From the NCBI GenBank assembly GCA_951217055.1, contig OX578280.1, positions 45,077,882-45,141,881 of the forward strand: DNA of 64,000 bases. Reading direction: 5' to 3'. A program made the position numbers and the translations under genes. How positions within the stretch are numbered: the first letter of the stretch is position 1; the number at the start of each line of letters is the position of its first letter. This document shows, piece after piece, positions 56,711-64,000 of this stretch. This stretch comes from Gerris lacustris. Its lineage: Eukaryota > Arthropoda > Insecta > Hemiptera > Gerridae. The notes under the pieces are model-generated. The model saw only the letters and a list, made by a program, of their open reading frames with translations, did no database searches and had not been told where the DNA came from.

Positions 56711-58187
56711 AAATACGGGCAAAGTAAAAAGGTTAAAGTATAGTATCTTCTGAAGTTAGAAGTTAATACTTGAGAAATGGGCTTCTATTTAGAATGTAAA
56801 CACTAATAAAGCATATCTGAAGAGTTGTAATGTTTCTTAACAATATTTTACTCATAAACCTATTTCAGTAAATAAATAAAAAAACAAAAACAATCTAGCT
56901 AGTAATAAAATATAAATTTCAAAGGCATAAAAAAAAGCGTATGGAACTTGAAAATTTTAGTAATAAAAACTTTTGAGACAACAATAATCTATTGTTAGCA
57001 TTTAATAATGAGTTCAGAAAGATTTTTCAGAGAGTGAATCATTTGTTTAAATTTTAATAACAATTTTATGACGTTTCTCATGCAGGCGAATCTCTCGTCA
57101 TCAAAGGTAATTGAGCTAAGTCAATTTAGTGTAAATTCGGTGTTCAGGTAAACCTGGAGGTAGTTATGACGAAGAAGTCATAGCTAGGCAAATATCCGCG
57201 ATTCAATTCCAGGTGAGGGGAATGCATTTATGTCTTTCTGCGTTTTGCTCTATACTACTCCATAGTAATATTGATTCGAATCTTTAGGAATTGATTTCCA
57301 TTGATTAAAATCTTGGAACTGTACATAGGGGTCAAGCTAAGTCAAAGGGGGAAATCCCCACTCTAAAGTACAGGTAAGCTGAACAGGCATCTCATGGTAT
57401 AAACGGCAAGATATAACATTAAATTCATAAAAATAGACGAATTCCTCTTCAATCAATATTATTAAGAAAATTGAAATGTTTAATTTAGAACTAAGACGGT
57501 CAAAGAAAATAAAAGATAGATTTAACACCCACCACCCACTTTAATAAAATAATGTTTTTAAATCTTTAGGCATGGATTGTTATTAAGCTTAACTTTAACG
57601 TCTTAATTCTAGAAAGCCCAGAGTTTAACTTTGTAGTGTTAGCTCCAGGCTAACACTATACACCATTTTGACAAACATAGTCACTAATTACCTGGCACAC
57701 GACCGGGCTTTTATCTGGGATTTAATTGCAACGTCTAACATACCGTTAACATAAAATAAAAGGAAATGTATAATTGGCTAGATTTTTAAACATAAGTAAT
57801 CCCCTAGGAAGGAAAGAAGGCAACGAAAACACGCAAGCATTGCCTAAGCTTTTCTGTTTTTCAGGATTTGGGAGGTAAACGTTAAACGCTTGTTGAGTCT
57901 ATTGTCCTTGGCACGAGTTCTCTGCTGCATTGCAGCCTCCTATTTACCTCAGATAGCTTTTTTTCTCTCTCTATCTTGTTTTCATCCAATTCTTTCTCGT
58001 TTCCTACAATAAATGATCTGACCTTTTCTCTCTTAATACAGTTCAATCCAATGTCATTGTTATTGGACATTAGTTCTTTGTTTTTGTTTTATTCCCTCAA
58101 TCCAATAAGTTAAACAATATCCAATTACGATTTGTCACACACGGAGTTAGATTGGAATAAAATTTATGTTTACACACTTCATTTTTA
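56711..58187. other. Intronic, nothing firm; possible tRNA-like piece near 57180
   Basis: 'cgcgattcaattccaggtga' near 57197 resembles a B box; no cloverleaf. The minus ORFs 57337-57528 and 57882-58070 are not recognisable. Confidence 0.35.
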
Positions 58188-59635
58188 CTACGTTTTTATT
58201 AGCTTGCTTTCTTGTTTGTTTGTTTGTTTGTCCAGTACAAATCTTGCAATCGATTTTTAACTAACTTCCTAAGTAGCTAGACATTTGAAACTTTTAGAAT
58301 AACTCAGAACACGATGACAATGCAATATTTAGTACTTTTAGCCATATATCAGCAGAATTTAATTAATTTTCAGCAAATTTTGCAGTATGGAAAGTTAGTT
58401 CGGAAAAAATCCGCAAGTTATTTTATTTGTTTTGATATGTACCATATTTTGCAATCTTCATTTTGACGGGTTTCAAATTTGTGATTTTTTATTAAGAGAT
58501 TAACATTGAATGACAGCGAAAAAGGAAAAGTAAACAAAGAAATAAATTAATTGACGTGTGACAACCAGGTTTGTTTACACTTGTGTCCTAGGTATCGGTT
58601 TAATTTTTCCGCATCTGTACTTCTTTCCTTGTACACATTTTTATTTTTCTTCTCTTACTGTCCCTACACGGGGGCATATCAATGTCATGGTTTAGATTCG
58701 GTGTTGGCGAGATCCGTACAAAGATTTGTCCTTTGTCCTTTTATAGGTTTAAGATGAGCTCTCTAGATGGTTGTCATTTATGTGAAGTAAATCAGTTCGG
58801 AACTGTTTTTTTTTTTTACTAACATTATAATATTATAACAATGTCAATTATATTATCAACATTACCTATGATTCAACAGAAAATTTAAAAACGTAGTATA
58901 TAAAAAGTTCTTTTTATCTTGTAATTATTAATACGTTTTTATTAGCTTGCTGTCTTGTATGTTTGTTTGTTTGTCCAGTACAAATCTTGCAATCGATTTT
59001 TAACTAACATCCCGAGTAGTAGACATTTGAAACTTTTAGAATAGCTAACACGATGACAATGCATTATTTTAATACTTTTAGCAATCTGTCAGCATAATTT
59101 AATACGTTTTTAGACAACCTGGTTTGTTTACACTTGTGTCCTAGGTATCGGTTTAATTTCTCTGCATCTGTACTTCTTTACTTGTACACATTTTTCATTT
59201 TCTTCTCTTACTGTCCCTACACGGGGGCATATCGATGGCACGGTTTAGATTCGGAGTTGGCGAGATCCGTTGCACAAAGATTTGTCCTTTTATATAGGTT
59301 TAAGATCAGCTCTCTAGATTGTAGATGCGGTTGTCATTTATCTGAAGTAAATAAATTCGGAACTATTTTTTTTTTCTAACATTATATTATAAAAATGACA
59401 ATTATATTATATTTAAAAATAAAAATCTATTTAAATTTTTTATTGTCTACATAACAAATATTTATGATGTAAACAATAAAAAAGTACCAACACTTTAAAT
59501 ATGCGTAACTATCCCAAAATTTCGGCCAAAACTACGAATTACGTTGACAATAAATTATAACATCAACATTATATATGATTCAACAGAAAATTTAAAAACG
59601 TATATATAAAAAGTTCTTTTTATATTGTAATTATT
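58188..59635 (+). repeat. Degenerate tandem duplication, two units of about 0.7 kb
   Basis: 'acgtttttattagcttgct' (about 58190 and 58933), 'cagtacaaatcttgcaatcg', 'gtcctaggtatcggtttaat' (58587 and 59140), 'gtccctacacgggggcatat' (58660 and 59212) and 'gattcaacagaaaatttaaa' (58870 and 59577) appear in the same order in both. Offsets vary from about 553 to 743 bp because of indels. Similar-looking hydrophobic frames (58551-58757, 59134-59379) arise from the duplicated text; I find no domain. The first part is related to the 16840 repeat. Confidence 0.75.
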
Positions 59636-59764
59636 CTAAATGAAAACAACATGACTAAGTTAGTTTCATCCAACCAAGATTTTATGCAATTTACCAATGG
59701 TAGAACTCTAAGCGTAAGAGCACATTAAAAATCCGTCCAATACACCTCGTACTAATATTTCTTA

Positions 59765-59930
59765 TATTGAGTACATAATTAATAGGTCCAGTGTTTCCAT
59801 TTATCTGTTGTTTCGAGTTTTCATAGTTAAATTTCATTATCATTGAACATTTTATCAAAATAATTTATAAATAACAATGTTTAATAAAAAAAAAAAAATA
59901 ATAAAAAAATGCGTTGACTCCTCTGCAATG
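59765..59930 (-). repeat. Family A tail only (minus)
   Basis: 'ggtccagtgtttccatttat', 'gttgtttcgagttttcatag' and 'cattgaacattttatcaaaa' match the family A tail in reverse, without its body. Confidence 0.6.
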
Positions 59931-60147
59931 TAAATATTCGTATATTATTTCAAATGGTTTGTTATCTAATTATTAAGCTGGGTTTTCATGAAGGATTTGA
60001 AAAATCAATTTCGATCCATCTTTTCTTATATTGTCTCAGCTTTTTTGATATATATATATATTGTATCAGCTGTTTTGCTGTCTTTTATAATACCAGATGT
60101 GTTTCTTAACTTTTACAGTATTTAAGATGTGTTATCTATTGTTTCAG

Positions 60148-60237
60148 TTGTTCGAAACGTATCTTCAGTTCGTCGGTATAGCGCTAACAAATGCACAACT
60201 TATGTCAGCATCCAGAAAAGAATACGATCGTAACAGG
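60148..60237 (+). CDS. Pde11: Phosphodiesterase 11, coding exon 5 (end of GAF-A)
   Basis: 30 codons, phase 0 at both ends, between TTGTTTCAG and the donor AG|GTAAGC at 60238. LFETYLQFVGIALTNAQLMS then ASRKEYDRNR matches the last helix of PDE11 GAF-A and the linker to GAF-B (human YLPFCGIAISNAQLFAASRKEYERSR). Residues 309-338. It directly continues exon 4's ...QNDEK. GAF-B and the HD-type catalytic domain are not in the window. Confidence 0.93.
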
Positions 60238-61390
60238 GTAAGCTTACTATTTTCTTTGGTTTTAAAGTGTTAGGTCAGGGAGGGGTCAAAAAAGTGTTGA
60301 AGAATGTTTCATAAAAAATCACTAAATACATATAAATATTATAAGTTAATTGTTAATAAGAGTTTACAATTTCATTTAACAATACTAAGAGTAAAATACG
60401 GGTAATTGCCATAGCGTTCAGCTGATCTGATTTGTGGTAAATACATAGTATTAGTTTATTATAGATGTAAGATCAAGAAATGGCTTATTTATTTATTTAT
60501 TTAACAGTAACATATTATTAATACAAGCATTATTACAAAGTCCCTATAACTAATTTTTATACAAAATAAGAAAATAAAATGTATCCAAGAAAACTTCACT
60601 CTCTTGAAACTTAATCGCATTTAACAAATTGCTTTAATAGGAAATAGACAGAGGAACCCTAATCGAATTAGTGCAAGTTTGGGAGTTAGTAACCCTCGAG
60701 AGGCAAAAATAATTTAATTTCGATGTTAATCAAGGAAATAAACCACCCACTAGTTATATTTGAGAATATACAGATTATTTAAAATTGAGGTTTCATTCTG
60801 AAATACGTTTTACTCTCAAAATTTGTTTCCCTTAACTAAGTTTGTAATAATTGAATTGAAGGAATTTAATGGAAAATCGAAGAGATTCGGCTCAGTATAC
60901 TACAAAACTTAATACATGCAATGATAAATTATGAATATACAAGACACCCCAGGACATTGATTGAATAGATAATTATTTGTTACACTAATAGTAGTAATAT
61001 TAGTTAAGAACGAATGTAATTTTTCTAAAATTCCAAGTTTAAATATAAAGGTGTAAAGAATTTAATTCAGTAGTCAGATGGCTATTCACCTAAATGCATA
61101 GTGTATGACCAGAAACATCCCGGTTACAATTTCAATATTAAAATTAAAAAATATGCCTAGAAAAAAATATATAATATATATACATATGCCTAGAAAAAAA
61201 AATAATAATAATAAATATGACTAGTAGAGATCCAAAATTTCACCAAATTGAAATAGATAGTGAAGGCAAATCAATCAAAGGTAAACGTTTAATTTTAATT
61301 AGTAGGCGGTAATACTTTCTTAAGCCTAGTAATAAACGAGGGAAAATGTCCCATCAATAAATTGAAGGCGACAAAAGTCGTGGTTTCGGT

Positions 61391-61560
61391 CCCACGCCAC
61401 GGTGCTCTGATTTAAATAAACGAATCAAGTTTGAAACAAGGAATCTACACAGGATTCCATAGCGTGGTGCTCTGATTTAGATAAGTGAGTAGAAGGCGGT
61501 TCCGGGTCATGGGTATGACCCCACGCTTTGGTCCTCTGATTTACATGGCTTATACTCACA
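61391..61560 (+). repeat. Three diverged tandem units with 'ggtgctctgattta'
   Basis: 'cacgccacggtgctctgatt', 'catagcgtggtgctctgatt' and 'ccacgctttggtcctctgat' occur about 61394, 61459 and 61523, i.e. units of about 65 bp. Confidence 0.6.
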
Positions 61561-63570
61561 CAACACTCGCTTCTAAAATACGCTTTTACAGTCGTGTGAT
61601 GTGTAAAGTGGATGCACTTCTCTATGGAGCAAATAGGGCCTAAATGCTAGATTCGAACAATTGGTTCGTCCTCGTCACCTAACTATTACACACATCATTA
61701 AAAGTGAGTCAATCATGCATCAAGCTTAGAGACCTGGATACTTAACTATGAAATGCAAAACATTCAAGATAATAGAAATTTAATTTTCGACGACATTCCT
61801 AAAAGTATCTCAAGGTCTCTGGATTACAAATCTCTTCCAAGAAGCAAAAATACAAGTTTGTATAAAAAATTAATAGATCGGTTCAGTGAGGAGACATGTC
61901 TCCTGTCAATTGTCGTCTGTCTTTTCGGTATGAAAGCCATCTAAACAGTTCTATCCAGTAACACGAATAGAAACAAGGTCTCGAATTCAATTAAAATCGG
62001 CTCTATAAACTTTGGTTCAAGGAAAGAGGAGAAGGATTTCCTTGAACAACATTTTCAGGAGTAAAATTTGTCCCTAAAGACACTCGGTTTTTCTCTTCTT
62101 ATAAAAGGAAAAACAATTTTCAGTAGGGGGTGGTAAAAAGGGTTGGAAAATAAACAAGAATTAATAGCCTCAAGAAAAACAACATTTAGACCGACCAAGT
62201 TGATCTTTAGACAGCGAATAGTCGAGTCCGAGTATCGACCTTGGGATCCCTGTAGAACACCGTCCCACAACGAAAACAATAAATTAAATGACAAAATACT
62301 CCCATAACACTGTAACAACCATAAGTATAGATTAAATACTAAGTAAATAACACTCCTGTCAACAATCCTATTGTTTTTTCTTCAATCAAACAAAACCATT
62401 TTTGTTATGTCAAAAACCAAGATGAAAAAAATGTGATAATACATAAAGGAATTTCCAAGAGTAAATTTTTCATTCTATTATACATTTTAAAATAAATCTT
62501 GAAGGTTGTCGAGTGTTTTTAACAAATTATGGTATTCTTTTATTATCTAACGATAGAAAACTTAAATAAAAGCGCAATTCAAAGGGGAAAGAAAAGATAT
62601 AAAAATTAATTGATAGTTAGTAATAAATTATCTTTTTTTCATGGTAATCGTTGGAATAATATAATTATTCAATGTAAAATAATTAATTTATATTAATTAT
62701 AATGAACTATAATAGTAAAGATTTATGTTTACATTGTTATTAATTTAAACTTTTAATTGAATATTAAATTCAGTAAGTTTATGTAATATATATGAGCTAA
62801 GTATTAAGTTATGACTAGAGAGGTTAATAAAAAGTAACACAACAATATTGTCACCACAATTTTATGCATAAGAAAAATGTATACATAAAAATTTATACAT
62901 TAAACATTTATATAACGTGATGGATCCTTCAGGGTATAGAAAAAAGAGAAGTGTTTACTACATTAGGTGTTCGGCAACGATTCCCGGCCATTTTCAAGCC
63001 TAAACAGCAGAATTTCGTGTAATATCGTGTCATATTACATAAATTGACTACAATTATACTTAGAGGACAAAAATAAAAAGAATTACCTTAGCAAATTTAC
63101 ACTTGTGATCGTGTTGTCATTAAATAATCAGAAATCTAATAGGAACTTAATGGTTCCGCCGTCTACACATCCTAAAACGTAGCATCTACGAAAAGATCAT
63201 AATAATATATACTAATGTTAAATTAAAAACAATAATAATAAGCACACATAACATAACATAAAAAAACTAGTGACATTGGGTAACTATAAATTAATAAAAT
63301 GATCACAGATATAATAAATGTTAATGAAAAAATTAATTGAGTAATAACTCTACTATCATCTCTTAACACTATGTTATCACATCGGTATAAGTAACATCGA
63401 TTTCAAGTTTCTGTAGTAATAAATTAAATTTACAATTAATACTGTTTTGAAGTTAATGAAAACGGAACTGATTATTATATTATACACACAATATTCATAC
63501 ATTAAAAATGTATTGTATATGCTATCAAAAATATACATTCCAATGGGAAATATACATTCCAAGGGGGGGA

Positions 63571-63593
63571 GGGACTTTTGGACCACCCTGTAT
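63571..63593 (-). repeat. Isolated MITE terminus
   Basis: GGACTTTTGGACCACCCTGT followed by ATATATATA is the inverted form of the terminus at 33643. A partner end was not found in the preceding kilobase. Confidence 0.6.
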
Positions 63594-63905
63594 ATATATA
63601 AAATAGTGGTGCAATATTGTTGTTACTTTTTATTAACCTCTCAGTCATAATTATAAAGTGGTGTCACAAAATCTCATTAAAAAAAAAGTAATCTTAGTAA
63701 TAAGTAAAAGTCTACAGAAATCTTATCTAATCTTTATATCGGATTTAAGTGGACTTTAAAGAACCTTATAAAGATAGAGTAATTTATTAAAATACGAATT
63801 TGTACACTCAACCAGAGGAGGGAAAAACTAACATATAACGTAACTAGCTTTCAAGTGTATAAATAGTATTAAGTTGAAGCGATAGCCAATTCCTCATCAC
63901 CTAAA

Positions 63906-63927
63906 GGGGGGGGGGGGGGGGGGGGGG
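63906..63927. repeat. 22-nt poly-G run
   Basis: Uninterrupted G tract, unusual in this AT-rich window. It could form a G-quadruplex, and its length is prone to assembly or sequencing error. Confidence 0.9.
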
Positions 63928-64000
63928 TATAATCATTTAAGTTGAAGGGTCGGATCTGGATAGGTTGGTCAGTATAGCGGGCCGGATGAAGTTGGCTACA

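Larger units (their letters stand above)
52801..60147 (+). other. Pde11 intron 4, 7.3 kb, repeat-rich
   Basis: GTACAA...TGTTTCAG intron. Contains the TRIM-like LTR array, a family N relic, the 54930 repeat, SINE/family A pieces, the 58188-59635 tandem duplication and AT-rich filler. I saw no extra exon matching PDE11; the flanking exons join without a gap in GAF-A (..QNDEK + LFETYLQF..). Confidence 0.75.
60238..64000 (+). other. Pde11 intron 5 (open at window edge)
   Basis: Donor GTAAGC is seen; no acceptor plus PDE11 GAF-B-like exon was found by eye, so the intron probably exceeds 3.7 kb. It contains AT-rich filler, the three-fold repeat at 61391-61560, a 63-codon frame at 61753-61944 with no recognisable motif, the lone MITE terminus at about 63571-63590 and a G22 run at 63906-63927. 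Confidence 0.6.

Noticed and set aside
58551..59379. Paired hydrophobic ORFs as duplicated membrane-protein genes
   Set aside because: Both come from a degenerate tandem duplication with indels; no conserved start context or domain.
61753..61944. 63-codon frame as the next Pde11 exon (GAF-B)
   Set aside because: The translation shows no resemblance to the PDE11 linker or GAF-B.

Overview
This window looks like nuclear DNA of an arthropod, most probably an insect: it is very AT-rich, carries a split gene with GT-AG introns whose protein matches animal cGMP/cAMP phosphodiesterase 11, and is otherwise packed with eukaryotic transposon relics, TA/GACA microsatellites and tRNA-derived repeats. 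The order cannot be read safely from the sequence (a repeat-rich hemipteran or beetle would fit). All identities are by eye; no search was run.

Genes. The only protein-coding gene I can support is the 5' part of a plus-strand Pde11 orthologue in the last 15 kb. Five coding exons (49571-49896, 50053-50341, 50427-50570, 52636-52800, 60148-60237) join in frame into 338 codons covering the regulatory N-terminus and the GAF-A domain with its NKxnFx3DE signature. GAF-B and the catalytic domain must lie beyond 64000. A GC-richer segment at 49212-49295 may be a 5' untranslated exon; if spliced to 49548 it creates an upstream ORF whose stop overlaps the Pde11 start as ATGA.

Layout. 1-2100: MITE and palindromic elements built on a tRNA-like SINE. 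2712-4957: large foldback element with another repeat nested in one arm. 6003-7545: two tandem copies of a 775-bp unit. 7651-7797: TA tract. 7905-8510 and later copies: repeat family A, with a tRNA-type B box and a shared tail. 10168-11119: dead mariner-type element with about 200-bp inverted termini. 12365-13470: Foldback-like element whose ends are inverted short tandem repeats. 18465-22030: families A and Y. 22380-23110: LINE pol relic. 26278-48109: dense mixture of non-autonomous families called here X, G, P, N and A, some mosaic, plus a pogo-like element and long TA tracts. 49200-64000: Pde11 with repeat-filled introns, including a very young antisense LTR-internal-LTR-internal-LTR array (TRIM-like, 53126-54396) with a perfect 5-bp target duplication and a tRNA-Arg primer site, and a degenerate tandem duplication at 58188-59635.

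How it works together: only Pde11 has a cellular role (cyclic nucleotide hydrolysis). Everything else is mobile or repeat DNA in its flank and introns. Several repeat families share one architecture: short ends, a (TGTC)n tract, then a conserved stretch of the type 'cgattt..gaaatttggcatgcatgttc'. That recurring pattern, the TRIM array, the palindromic SINE dimers and the compound foldback elements are the most noteworthy observations.
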